Shown here in pieces: positions 1 through 8,157 of a DNA stretch of 60,821 nucleotides. The DNA comes from Bacteroidaceae bacterium (GTDB taxonomy: Bacteria > Bacteroidota > Bacteroidia > Bacteroidales > Bacteroidaceae). Location of the stretch: the NCBI GenBank assembly GCA_017551925.1, contig JAFZKA010000003.1:1-60821 (forward strand), read 5' to 3'. How positions within the stretch are numbered: the first letter of the stretch is position 1; the number at the start of each line of letters is the position of its first letter. Under the pieces are notes generated by a model. That model searched no databases. It saw only the letters and a list, made by a program, of their open reading frames with translations, and was not told the DNA's origin. The translations under genes and the position numbers were made by a program.

Positions 1-28
1 CCTGAGCCAGGATCAAACTCTTCTTTGT
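1..28 (-). rRNA. rrs: 16S ribosomal RNA, 5' end only (partial)
   Basis: The reverse complement reads into the universal 16S start AGAGTTTGATCCTGGCTCAG. Aligned by eye to the E. coli numbering, base 1 of the mature RNA falls near position 28. The gene runs off the window to the left, so only the extreme 5' end is present. Its promoter and leader lie to the right. Confidence 0.95.
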
Positions 29-262
29 AAATTTTACCGTATTTCGAGCAGGTCCATAAAAAAACGTGCATTGAAGCACGCATCTCATTAAACCTGCAAG
101 TTTGTCTTTCTGTTTGCTCAGGTCCGTCTCTATTCCTTTCTTTCCAAATTGACGGTTCGTATTACCCTTGGACATACTTTTTTCAAGTACGCCCGTCGTA
201 CTACTTGTCTGTATGAAATCGTATCAAAGATCGTCTTAGCGATGCTGTTCCTTTCGGAAAGC
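29..262 (-). other. rRNA operon leader (transcribed spacer before 16S)
   Basis: This stretch lies between the rrn promoter (268-299) and the 16S start and holds no credible ORF. A stem-loop, CGTGC/GCACG around a six-base loop, lies at 64-79, close to the mature 5' end, where a precursor processing stem is expected. The transcript is inferred to start near 262. I could not identify a convincing boxA. Confidence 0.6.
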
Positions 263-267
263 GGATG

Positions 268-299
268 CAAAGGTAGTGCTTCTAAACATACCCACCAAA
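268..299 (-). promoter_or_regulatory. rrn operon promoter (Bacteroidetes -33/-7 type)
   Basis: On the minus strand TACCTTTG (268-275) matches the Bacteroidetes -7 consensus TAnnTTTG. A TTTG -33 box lies 20 bp upstream (296-299). The arrangement and distance to the 16S gene fit the main rRNA promoter. Confidence 0.75.
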
Positions 300-355
300 C
301 AATATCACAACTTTTTCACTGAAAATTTAGTTAATAAATATAACTCACTGACAAC

Positions 356-388
356 AAAAGAGGTGCAGCCAAAGGCGACACCTCTTTT
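356..388. terminator. Bidirectional hairpin terminator between rprY and the rrn promoter
   Basis: A perfect 10-bp inverted repeat AAAAGAGGTG/CACCTCTTTT with a 13-base loop has T-runs on both strands. It would stop read-through from rprY into the rRNA promoter region. Confidence 0.7.
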
Positions 389-402
389 ATATACGCACGT
401 GC

Positions 403-479
403 GTGACGCAAAAGGGACGGTTCCTTCCGCGGACGGTTGGAACAAATGTCCGCGGAAGGAACCGTCCCTTTTGCGTCAC
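403..479. repeat. Perfect 32-bp inverted repeat, REP-like, at the 3' end of rprY
   Basis: The arms at 403-434 and 448-479 are perfect reverse complements over 32 bp with a 13-base loop. Each arm contains GGGACGGTTCC. The right arm includes the stop codon of rprY (476-478). The arm resembles the GGGGACGGTTCT sequence at 43803-43816, so it may belong to the same dispersed REP-like family. It can also act as a strong 3' hairpin for rprXY mRNA. Confidence 0.85.
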
Positions 480-1174
480 TCAGCTTCGGGAACAATGAGT
501 TTGTAGCCCTTGCCGTGAATGTTGATGATCTCAACAGAGGGATCATCCTTAAGATGCTTACGCAGTTTGGTGATGTAAACATCCATGCTGCGTGCATTGA
601 AGTAGTTGTCATCAATCCAGATTGACTTGAGCGCAAAGTCACGCTGAAGTATCTCGTTCTGGTGAGCGCAAAGCAATGCAAGCAGTTCAGACTCCTTGGT
701 GGTGAGTTTGGTTGACTTGTCACCTATTGAAAGGATCTGTTTCTTTGAATCAAAGTTGAATTTACCAATCTCATATACGGTAACCTCACGACTCTTCTTG
801 CCGCGGATACGACGAAGAATAGCCTCCATACGGAGAGTGAGTTCCTCCATGCTGAAAGGTTTGGTAATGTAGTCATCGGCACCAATCTTGAATCCTTCAA
901 AGACATCGTCCTTGAGGTTCTTGGCGGTAAGGAACATAATAGGAACTTCGGCATTAACAGCGCGTACTTCCTTTGCAAGAGTAAAGCCGTCTTTCTTTGG
1001 CATCATCACATCAAAAACGCAGATGTCATATTTGCCCTTGATGAAAGCCTTGTAACCGGCCTCTCCGTCAGGACAGAGTTCTGCATTATAACCCTTTGCC
1101 TGAAGATACTCACGCAGGAGCATACCCAGATTCTCATCGTCCTCACAAAGGAGGATGTTCAGTTTTTCTTCCAT
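476..1174 (-). CDS. rprY: Response regulator, OmpR/PhoB type (RprY)
   Basis: This 232-aa two-domain regulator has a receiver domain at about residues 5-118. The acidic pocket is E11/D12/D13, the phospho-acceptor D55 sits in VFDVMMP, T83 in FLTAK and K105 in TKPF. A winged-helix DNA-binding domain follows at about 130-228, ending in GKGYKL. It lies 2 bp after the histidine kinase gene, forming a kinase-regulator pair. The overall sequence resembles RprY of Bacteroides fragilis, which acts in stress and metabolic regulation. The stop codon is inside a 32-bp perfect inverted repeat, so the 3' end of the mRNA should be strongly folded. Confidence 0.93.
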   Translation of the reverse strand: MEEKLNILLCEDDENLGMLLREYLQAKGYNAELCPDGEAGYKAFIKGKYDICVFDVMMPKKDGFTLAKEVRAVNAEVPIMFLTAKNLKDDVFEGFKIGADDYITKPFSMEELTLRMEAILRRIRGKKSREVTVYEIGKFNFDSKKQILSIGDKSTKLTTKESELLALLCAHQNEILQRDFALKSIWIDDNYFNARSMDVYITKLRKHLKDDPSVEIINIHGKGYKLIVPEAE

Positions 1175-1176
1175 AG

Positions 1177-2760
1177 TTAATCGTTATTATGCGGTAATGT
1201 AATTATAAACTTGGTTCCGTTACCCAACTCACTCTCAGCCTTGATGCTGCCGTTATGGTTAAGGATAACTTTCTTGACGTATGCCAGACCCAGACCGAAT
1301 CCCTTTACATCATGACGGTTTCCGGTATGGACGCGGTAGAACTTGTCAAATATCTTTTTGATGTCATCTTTCTTGATTCCTATTCCGTTATCGGCTATTG
1401 AAATCATCAGTTTGCCGGGCTCATTCCATGTGCGGACCTCAAGATGCAACGGGACATCGGCACGCTTGTACTTTACGGCGTTGTCCATCAGGTTGAAGAT
1501 AACGTTGGTAAAGTGCATCTCATCGGCCATGGCAAACGGATCCTCAGTCTCAAAGCGGGCGTCAATAGTACCACCGATGTTCTCAACCTTAAGTTTGAAG
1601 GTGTTGACCACGCCGTTGATGAGTTCGTCAATATCCATCTCCTTGAGTTTCATTGTGTTGCTCTGACGCTCGAACATTGACATCTGGAGCACTTTCTCCA
1701 CCTGGAAACGCAGACGCTTGGTCTCATCATTGATTACGCCCGATATATGATTGAACATCTGCGGTGACTTGGCGACCGACGGGTCATTGAGCATCTGGGC
1801 AGCCAGTGATATGGTCGATATAGGAGTCTTGAACTCATGCGTCATGTTGTTGATAAAGTCATTCTTGATCTCAGTGACCTTGCGCTGACGCAGCACAATG
1901 AAGAGCGTGAATGCGAATGTCACCATCAGGATGGCTATGAACAGAAGTGACGGCAGCATGAATCCTACAGACTTGTTGATATAGTCATCAAGTGTGGGGA
2001 AATAGACCCTGAGCACAGCCATACGGTTAGGCGAATCATTGCGGAATATGGTCTGCGAATAGGTATCCTTGAGTACGTTCTGGTTAAAATCACGGCAGCA
2101 TGAATAGAACACACGTCCGGTATTGGTGGTTACCACATAATGGAACGGAATGTCTATGCCGTTGCTGCGGAACTGGTCATTGAGTTCATCGGCCAGGAAT
2201 GAATTGTCAATTCGTTGCGGGAGCGGTTTGTTGCCCGATGCACTGAGCATGCTGTAGATAACCTCATCAACGAGCGACTTGTTTGCAAGATAGTGTTCCA
2301 ACTGACGCTGCTGCAAGGCTCTGGAGCGCTCGGATATCTCACCGCTATTGTCAGACTGCGCACGCGGCACCTGCAATGATGGCATGGTAGGTTGTTGCGT
2401 TTGAGGAACCGGAGGTTGTTGTGCCGATGGGTTTGGCGCCTGCACGGGCGGCTGAACAGTCTGGCTGAATGAGAACATTCCGTTCTGGAATGAGAATGTC
2501 TGGCTGTAGAAGCCGTCAATAGGATAATTACCGAAGTTTGAGTTACGCTCCATCTCCTGGATATCCTCCTCAAGATACCTCTTGGCCTCAGCGAGTTCCA
2601 ACTGGTGGGCCACATCATACAGACTGCGCTTGACCAACTCGTCAAACTGCTGACGACGCATGGTGGTCATCTCATTAATGTAACTGAACTGCAAAGAGAG
2701 CAGCAGAACAAATGAGATGCATATTACACCACTCAATATCCAAACTATTGACTTTTTCAT
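1177..2760 (-). CDS. rprX: Sensor histidine kinase (RprX)
   Basis: This 527-aa membrane kinase should phosphorylate RprY. One membrane segment lies at about residues 5-27 and a second at about 267-291, bracketing a periplasmic sensor region. The HisKA box reads NNMTHEFKTP with H308. The N box (NLMDNAVKYK), G1 (ADNGIGI) and G2 (GFGLGLAYVKK) are intact, so it looks active. Residues about 102-133 of the sensor region form a Pro/Gln-rich tract without obvious fold. The ATG is only 5 bp after a TATATTTG -7 box, so its mRNA may be leaderless. Confidence 0.92.
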   Translation of the reverse strand: MKKSIVWILSGVICISFVLLLSLQFSYINEMTTMRRQQFDELVKRSLYDVAHQLELAEAKRYLEEDIQEMERNSNFGNYPIDGFYSQTFSFQNGMFSFSQTVQPPVQAPNPSAQQPPVPQTQQPTMPSLQVPRAQSDNSGEISERSRALQQRQLEHYLANKSLVDEVIYSMLSASGNKPLPQRIDNSFLADELNDQFRSNGIDIPFHYVVTTNTGRVFYSCCRDFNQNVLKDTYSQTIFRNDSPNRMAVLRVYFPTLDDYINKSVGFMLPSLLFIAILMVTFAFTLFIVLRQRKVTEIKNDFINNMTHEFKTPISTISLAAQMLNDPSVAKSPQMFNHISGVINDETKRLRFQVEKVLQMSMFERQSNTMKLKEMDIDELINGVVNTFKLKVENIGGTIDARFETEDPFAMADEMHFTNVIFNLMDNAVKYKRADVPLHLEVRTWNEPGKLMISIADNGIGIKKDDIKKIFDKFYRVHTGNRHDVKGFGLGLAYVKKVILNHNGSIKAESELGNGTKFIITLPHNND

Positions 2761-2765
2761 ATGGG

Positions 2766-2795
2766 CAAATATACAGAGGTTTTCTGAAATGCAAA
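2766..2795 (-). promoter_or_regulatory. rprXY promoter, start codon at the predicted transcription start
   Basis: Minus-strand TATATTTG (2766-2773) with TTTG (2792-2795) 18 bp upstream fits the Bacteroidetes promoter. Only five bases separate the -7 box from the rprX ATG. Confidence 0.6.
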
Positions 2796-2830
2796 CAATT
2801 AACTTAATTTTTTGTGCAAATTTTAGATAA

Positions 2831-2861
2831 AAAAGGCGGAATCGCAGTGATTCCGCCTTTT
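2831..2861 (-). terminator. Rho-independent terminator of the EF-G2 gene
   Basis: A 12-bp inverted repeat built on AAGGCGGAAT/ATTCCGCCTT with a 7-base loop is followed on the minus strand by a run of T. It lies 28 bp after the stop codon of the EF-G-like gene and upstream of the rprX promoter. Confidence 0.85.
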
Positions 2862-2889
2862 GAAGTTGTCAAAATAACAACTACAGTTA

Positions 2890-5040
2890 TTATTCCTCTT
2901 CTTTCTGTTTTGCCTCGAACTCCTTGATGAGTTTGTCCTGAACATCGGTGGGAACAAGTTCGTAACTGCTGAAACTCATTACGAATGAACCGCTACCGCC
3001 GGTGATTGAACTGAGTGATGTTGAATAGGTTGACATCTCCTTGAGAGGCACCTTGGCGCGGAGCACCTGATAGTTACCCTCGCTCTCCATACCCATGATC
3101 ATGCCGCGACGGCCCTGCAGGTCACTCATTACATCACCCATGTACTCTGCGGGTACAAGTACCTCAACATCATAAACAGGCTCCAGAATCTTAGGACCGG
3201 CCTCCTTGAAGGCCATGCTGAATGCGTTACGGCCTGCAAGCAGGAATGAGATTTCATTTGAATCAACGGGGTGCATCTTACCATCATATACTATCACGCG
3301 TACGTCACGTGCGTATGAACCGGTAAGCGGGCCCTGCTCCATGCGCTGCATGATACCCTTAAGGATAGCGGGCATAAAGCGTGCATCGATAGAACCACCC
3401 ACGATACTGTTAACGTAAACCAGTTTACCACCCCACTCCAGCGGATATTCCTCAACGCCCTTAACGGTCATCTTGAACTCCTGGTTGCCGAACTTGAACA
3501 TATCAGGCATTGGCTTGCCGTCCTCATAAGGCTCAACAATGAGGTGAACCTCACCGAACTGACCGGCACCACCTGACTGTTTCTTATGACGATAGTCTGC
3601 GCGGGCTGCCTTGGTAATGGTCTCACGATAAGGAATCTTGGGCTCCTCAAAGTTGATCATCATCTTATCATTGTTCTCAATGCACCACTTGAAGGTACGC
3701 AGATGGAACTCACCCTGACCTGACAGGATAACCTGACGCAACTCCTTGGACTGCTCAATTACGAGTGTGGGATCCTCCTCACGCATACGGTTGACGATGG
3801 TCATCATCTTTTCCATATCGGCCTCATTGACGGGCTTCAAGGCACGTGAATACTTTGAGTTAGGATATTTGATGAAGTTGAATGAACGGTCAGCGCCCTC
3901 ATTAAGGGTATTGCCGGTACGTACATCCTTGAGTTTTACGGTGCAACCTATATCGCCCGGCAGCAGTTCAGGAACCTGTACGCGGCTGTTGCCCTGGCTT
4001 ACAAAGATCTGAGCAACGCGCTCCTTTGAGCCACGGTCTGCATTGAGCATGTCCTGACCCTCATGAGCCTTGCCACACATTACCTTGAAGTATGATACTG
4101 CGCCGATATGCGGCTCGATTGTTGTCTTGAAGAAGAAGAGTGATGTGCCCGATGCATCAAACTTAACGGTCTCACCCTTGGTATCCTGAACCTCCTTGCC
4201 CTGCAGGGGTGACGGAGCGACATTGCCCAGGAACTCTACCAGACGGCTGACACCTACGTTAGGTGCAGCGGCTGTGCATACAATGGGGAACAGGCCGCAG
4301 GTCTCGATACCCTTGCGGAAACCGGCGCGGATCTCATCAATTGAAAGTTCGCCCTGATCAAAGAATTTCTCCATGAGTGCCTCATCATTCTCAGCGGCTG
4401 ACTCTGTTACGGTGTCACGCATGGTCTGAGCCTTGTCTGCAACGGCACCGGGGATATCCTCGGCCTTCATTGCTGAACCGTCAGCGAATGTGAGTTTCTG
4501 ATTGAGCAGTACGTCAATTATGCTCTTGAATGAGGGACCTGCCTGCTCAGGGAACTGGATTGGTACGCATGTTGTGCCGAATGTTGAACGAATCTGCTCA
4601 ACTACGTTGTCATACTCGCACTTGTCGCTGTCAACATGGTTGATTACAAAGAATGCGGGCTTGTTCAACTTCTTGACGAGACGGTAACTATTGATAAGAC
4701 CTACGTCAACACCGCGGGAGCCGTTTACTACCAGAATGGCTGAATCACAGATGTTCAGGGCGGTTACTGCCTGACCGGAGAAATCATCGGAGCCCGGGCA
4801 GTCAAAGAAATTGAATTTCTTGCCGAACATCTCTACAGCGAATACTGTTGAATAGACTGAATAGCCGTATTCAAGTTCTACTGCTGCGGTGTCACTTACT
4901 GTATTCTTGGAATTTACTGAGCCACGACGCTTGATTACGCCTGCTTCAAAAAGGATACTCTCGGTGAGAGTGGTTTTTCCTGATCCGGCTCCGCCAAGTA
5001 TGGCGATGTTCCGGATCTCTTCTGTTTTATAATTCTTCAT
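2890..5040 (-). CDS. fusA2: Elongation factor G paralogue with altered G3 motif (EF-G2 type)
   Basis: This 716-aa translational GTPase homologue has EF-G length and domain order. G1 is GGAGSGKTT (residues 16-24) and G4 is NHVD (134-137). G3 reads DCPGS (80-84), where canonical EF-G has DTPGH, so the catalytic His is replaced by Ser84. Bacteroides are reported to carry an EF-G2 that promotes translocation without GTP hydrolysis and supports gut colonisation; this gene has the same motif change and is probably that protein. It is monocistronic, with its own promoter, a hairpin at the mRNA 5' end, and a strong terminator. A standard fusA must lie elsewhere in the genome. Confidence 0.88.
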   Translation of the reverse strand: MKNYKTEEIRNIAILGGAGSGKTTLTESILFEAGVIKRRGSVNSKNTVSDTAAVELEYGYSVYSTVFAVEMFGKKFNFFDCPGSDDFSGQAVTALNICDSAILVVNGSRGVDVGLINSYRLVKKLNKPAFFVINHVDSDKCEYDNVVEQIRSTFGTTCVPIQFPEQAGPSFKSIIDVLLNQKLTFADGSAMKAEDIPGAVADKAQTMRDTVTESAAENDEALMEKFFDQGELSIDEIRAGFRKGIETCGLFPIVCTAAAPNVGVSRLVEFLGNVAPSPLQGKEVQDTKGETVKFDASGTSLFFFKTTIEPHIGAVSYFKVMCGKAHEGQDMLNADRGSKERVAQIFVSQGNSRVQVPELLPGDIGCTVKLKDVRTGNTLNEGADRSFNFIKYPNSKYSRALKPVNEADMEKMMTIVNRMREEDPTLVIEQSKELRQVILSGQGEFHLRTFKWCIENNDKMMINFEEPKIPYRETITKAARADYRHKKQSGGAGQFGEVHLIVEPYEDGKPMPDMFKFGNQEFKMTVKGVEEYPLEWGGKLVYVNSIVGGSIDARFMPAILKGIMQRMEQGPLTGSYARDVRVIVYDGKMHPVDSNEISFLLAGRNAFSMAFKEAGPKILEPVYDVEVLVPAEYMGDVMSDLQGRRGMIMGMESEGNYQVLRAKVPLKEMSTYSTSLSSITGGSGSFVMSFSSYELVPTDVQDKLIKEFEAKQKEEE

Positions 5041-5070
5041 ATTGCTAATATTGATTTGTCAACTAGGTAA

Positions 5071-5099
5071 AGCCTTTCATGCAAAGGCTCGCAAATTTA
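5071..5099 (-). promoter_or_regulatory. Promoter and 5'-terminal hairpin of the EF-G2 gene
   Basis: Minus-strand TAAATTTG (5092-5099) is a -7 box. Immediately downstream AGCCTTT/AAAGGCT (5071-5077 and 5083-5089) can form a 7-bp stem with a 5-base loop almost at the predicted transcript 5' end. This could protect the mRNA or take part in control. Confidence 0.55.
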
Positions 5100-5151
5100 T
5101 TTAATAATACGAAGAATACCAAACTTTTTTCAACAGAACTTCTTTGCCTCC

Positions 5152-5341
5152 GCCGAACCATTAGACGTGAGACCAGAACCTTCGGGCTACTCCGGGCCCC
5201 TACAACCCCTAAACGGCGAACTTCCCACTTTTAATCGCCTGCGGCGCTTAACGTGGCGCGAACAAGCGCCGTTTTTAACGGGGTTTCCAAGGCCCTACGC
5301 TTAACGCCCTACGCTGATGGTCTCCCATCTAACGGTTCGGC
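5152..5341. repeat. 190-bp hairpin element, copy A1
   Basis: The element is bounded by 24-bp inverted repeats (5152-5175 and 5318-5341, 21 of 24 positions pairing) starting GCCGAACC. It is non-coding and shows about three-quarters identity by eye to the element at 13323-13512, which has exactly the same length. Shared blocks include TTTTAATCGCCT, GGCGCTTAACG and GCTTAACGCCCTACGCTG. I do not recognise a named family. Confidence 0.8.
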
Positions 5342-5421
5342 TACTGCAAACGGCAACAGTAGTGAATCGGGCGGCCATGGTTCTTGAGACTATATCCTTC
5401 AAGTTTTTGCTCGGGTCGCAA
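5342..5421. other. Spacer between hairpin elements A1 and A2
   Basis: The spacer contains a small stem CTACTG/CAGTAG (5341-5362). A block around 5385-5408, GAGACTATATCC, resembles 13769-13785 in the second locus. No gene is visible. Confidence 0.5.
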
Positions 5422-5647
5422 GCCTTCAGCGGAAATCCGGCTGGGCTATGGTTTTTCCAAGCATTAGCGGAGGGCGTTAAGCGGAAAGCCCTGGAAATGC
5501 CGGGTAAGACATCACTTGTTTGACGACGAATAGACACCGAAGGTGGCTATGATGGAGGAGTTTGATGTTAAGGCATTGGAGGGGCTTGGAGTAGCCCGGA
5601 GGTGCTGATTGGAAAAATTATAGCCCAGTCGGAGTTTTGCTGAAGGC
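5422..5647. repeat. Hairpin element, copy A2, inverted relative to A1
   Basis: The outer arms 5422-5460 and 5609-5647 pair along about 39 positions (GCCTTCAGC/GCTGAAGGC at the outer ends). The inside, read on the minus strand, matches the interior of the 13323-13512 element more closely than it matches A1, for example CAAACAAGTGATGTCTT and CATTTCCAGGGCTTT. The stem sequence differs from the other copies but pairing is kept. It ends 11 bp from the hemW stop codon. Confidence 0.75.
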
Positions 5648-5657
5648 TTTTGAAAAA

Positions 5658-6770
5658 CTACCGGAACAGACTGCAGATGATAGAATCTGAGATGAAGAGG
5701 GCAGATTCACTTAGGCGCAGGAATGAGCCTGTGTGGAGCAGTTGGGAGCGGGTGATGAAAGGCTGGGCGGATTGCAGGACAGAGGAGCGGTCCTGGGGGG
5801 TGAGGGCAGAGAGGTCCAGGCCGCGGCTGGTGCGGAGGCTCAGCATGATTTTCTCGTTGAAGAGGTCATTGGCAGAGAGGTGTTCGGATTCAAAGGCAGG
5901 AGCGTTCTGCTCTATGGCAGTCATGTAGGTGTCAAGGTTTGAGGGAGACCACTGGCGAGAGGTGCCGTTGTAGGAATGGGCAGCGGCGCCAAGACCAAGG
6001 TAAGGGGTGCAGGTCCAGTAACTGCTGTTGTGACGGGAGTGGTAGCCGGGGCGACAGAAGTTGGAGATTTCATAGTGATCATAGCCGGCATCGCGCAGAG
6101 TGCTGCACATAAGGGTGAACATCTGCGAGCAGAGGTCATCGGATGCGGGGGTAACACTGCCCTGGTCACGGAGAGACTGCAGAGGCGTGCCCTCCTCATA
6201 TGACAGGCAGTACGATGAGATATGCTGCACATCGGCTGAAAGGGCGGTTTCAAGGTCTGCACGGAACATCTCAAGGGTCTGGCCGGGGAGTCCGTACATC
6301 AGGTCTATGCTGATGTTGGCGATACCGGAATTGCGGCATGTACGGACTGCATTCAGGGCCTGGGCAGCAGTGTGACGGCGGTGCAGAAAACTGAGCAGGG
6401 TGTCATTGAAGGTCTGCACACCCATACTTATGCGGTTCACTCCAAGAGAGCGCAGGGCAGTGACGTAATCAGGAGTGATGTCATCAGGGTTGCACTCTAC
6501 GGTGAGTTCCTCAAGACTGTTCAGGCCGAACACGGAATCTATGGCCGATATTATGCGGCCCAGTTGTTCCGGGGTCAGGCACGACGGGGTTCCGCCGCCA
6601 AAATAGAGGGTATTGACAGGTACTCCTTCAAGGTAATCCCTGCGCAGTTCCAGTTCACGGCAGACGGCGCTGACATAACGTGCGGCTTCTCCCTGACGCA
6701 CAGTCGAGAAGAAGCCGCAGTATATACAGCGTTTGGCACAAAACGGGATATGTACGTATATGCCCGCCAA
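5658..6770 (-). CDS. hemW: Radical SAM heme chaperone HemW (HemN-like)
   Basis: This 370-aa cytoplasmic protein has the radical-SAM cluster motif C11-x3-C15-x2-C18 and GGGTP at 58-62, followed by a HemN-type C-terminal region. Sequences with this short N-terminus are HemW heme chaperones and not oxygen-independent coproporphyrinogen oxidases. It starts 4 bp after glmM and is last in the comEC-nrnA-DUF4827-glmM-hemW run. The region after its stop codon is occupied by hairpin element A2 and not by an ordinary T-tailed terminator. Confidence 0.88.
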   Translation of the reverse strand: MAGIYVHIPFCAKRCIYCGFFSTVRQGEAARYVSAVCRELELRRDYLEGVPVNTLYFGGGTPSCLTPEQLGRIISAIDSVFGLNSLEELTVECNPDDITPDYVTALRSLGVNRISMGVQTFNDTLLSFLHRRHTAAQALNAVRTCRNSGIANISIDLMYGLPGQTLEMFRADLETALSADVQHISSYCLSYEEGTPLQSLRDQGSVTPASDDLCSQMFTLMCSTLRDAGYDHYEISNFCRPGYHSRHNSSYWTCTPYLGLGAAAHSYNGTSRQWSPSNLDTYMTAIEQNAPAFESEHLSANDLFNEKIMLSLRTSRGLDLSALTPQDRSSVLQSAQPFITRSQLLHTGSFLRLSESALFISDSIICSLFR

Positions 6771-6774
6771 ACGG

Positions 6775-8157
6775 TCAGATCATTGAGTTGATCACATTCA
6801 TGACATCCTGGCCTATTGCATTGGCAGCCTCCATGGTCGAAGCCTCAGAATAGACGCGGATGATAGGCTCTGTGTTGCTCTTGCGCAAGTGTACCCACTT
6901 ATCGGGGAAATCAATCTTTACACCGTCAATGTCATTGATCTCCTCCTTTGCATAGATACCCTTGACCTTGTTGAGGATAGCGTCAACATCGGTACCGGGC
7001 TTGAGGTCGATGCGGTTCTTGGCTATAAAGTAAGGAGGATATATCTTGCGCAGTTCACTTACCTTCATGTTCATGTGTGCCAGATGGCTCAGGAACAGGG
7101 CGATGCCTACCAGAGCGTCACGGCCGTAGTGCAGAGCGGGATAGATGACTCCGCCATTGCCCTCACCGCCTATAACGGCACCGGTCTCCTTCATCTTGGT
7201 GGTGACATTCACCTCACCTACGGCAGCAGCGTTGTACTGGCCACCGTACTGACGTGTCACGTCACGCAGAGCACGGGTAGAACTCAGGTTTGATACGGTA
7301 TTGCCGGGAGTGTGGCGCAGAACGTAGTCTGCAACGGTAACAAGAGTGTATTCCTCACCGTACATCTGACCGTTCTCATCAATGAATGCCAGGCGGTCAA
7401 CATCGGGGTCAACCACGAATGCAACGTCACGGCCACCCTTCTTCATGAGGTTCATTATGTCACCCAGGTTCTTTTCAAGAGGCTCGGGGTTATGCTGGAA
7501 ATCACCGGTAGGCTCGCAGTAGAGTTTGTCAACGCTCTTAACGCCCAGTGCGTCAAGCAGTTCAGGCAGTATAACGCCGCCAACTGAGTTCACGCAGTCA
7601 ATAGCCACCTTGAAGCCGGCTTTCTTAATAGCCTCAACATCAACCAGGTCAAGAGCCAGAACAGACTCTATGTGACGGCGGTTCATGGTGTCATCAGTTG
7701 AATAATGGCCCAGTTGGTCAACATTGGCATAGTTGAAATCCTCTTTCTCAGCAATTTCAAGTACGCGGTTGCCATCGGCAGCAGTCAGGAACTCGCCCTT
7801 GCTGTTGAGCAGTTTGAGAGCATTCCAGTGACGGGGGTTATGGCTGGCTGTCAGGATAAGACCGCCATCGGCCTTGAGCCATGTTACGGCAAGTTCTGTG
7901 GTGGGAGTAGTGGCCAGACCGATGTCTGTCACGTCAAAGCCCATACCCATAAGGGTACCGCATACCACCTGGCGAACCATCTCGCCTGAAAGACGGGCGT
8001 CACGGCCCACAACTATCCGCTTGGCAGCAGGGTTACCCTCACGTACCCATGTTGCGTAAGCCGATGTAAACTTCACTATGTCCAGAGGGGTCAGGCCATT
8101 ACCGGCAGGACCGCCTATTTCTCCGCGCAAGCCGGAGATTGATTTAATCATTGCCAT
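6775..8157 (-). CDS. glmM: Phosphohexomutase, probable phosphoglucosamine mutase GlmM
   Basis: This 460-aa alpha-D-phosphohexomutase should interconvert glucosamine-6-P and glucosamine-1-P for UDP-GlcNAc and cell-wall synthesis. The active-site loop TASHNP (103-108, phosphoserine S105), the metal loop DPDVDR (250-255), the sugar loop GEGNGG (331-336) and the phosphate-binding RKSNTEP near the C-terminus are all visible. The sugar loop differs from the EQSGH of proteobacterial GlmM, so a phosphomannomutase or phosphoglucomutase role is not excluded. It overlaps the 3' end of the DUF4827 gene by 10 bp, indicating translational coupling. Confidence 0.85.
   Translation of the reverse strand: MAMIKSISGLRGEIGGPAGNGLTPLDIVKFTSAYATWVREGNPAAKRIVVGRDARLSGEMVRQVVCGTLMGMGFDVTDIGLATTPTTELAVTWLKADGGLILTASHNPRHWNALKLLNSKGEFLTAADGNRVLEIAEKEDFNYANVDQLGHYSTDDTMNRRHIESVLALDLVDVEAIKKAGFKVAIDCVNSVGGVILPELLDALGVKSVDKLYCEPTGDFQHNPEPLEKNLGDIMNLMKKGGRDVAFVVDPDVDRLAFIDENGQMYGEEYTLVTVADYVLRHTPGNTVSNLSSTRALRDVTRQYGGQYNAAAVGEVNVTTKMKETGAVIGGEGNGGVIYPALHYGRDALVGIALFLSHLAHMNMKVSELRKIYPPYFIAKNRIDLKPGTDVDAILNKVKGIYAKEEINDIDGVKIDFPDKWVHLRKSNTEPIIRVYSEASTMEAANAIGQDVMNVINSMI

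Noticed and set aside
330-355. Second rrn promoter upstream of 299
   Set aside because: TATATTT-like sequence occurs, but no TAnnTTTG with correctly spaced TTTG could be defined.
5301-5537. 78-codon minus-strand ORF in the A elements
   Set aside because: It crosses from A1 into A2, parts of inverted repeats, and shows no protein family features; the opposite strand is open too, as is usual for such repeats.
6889-8059. Several open frames opposite glmM
   Set aside because: They are shadows of a long, well-conserved gene and share no motifs with known proteins.
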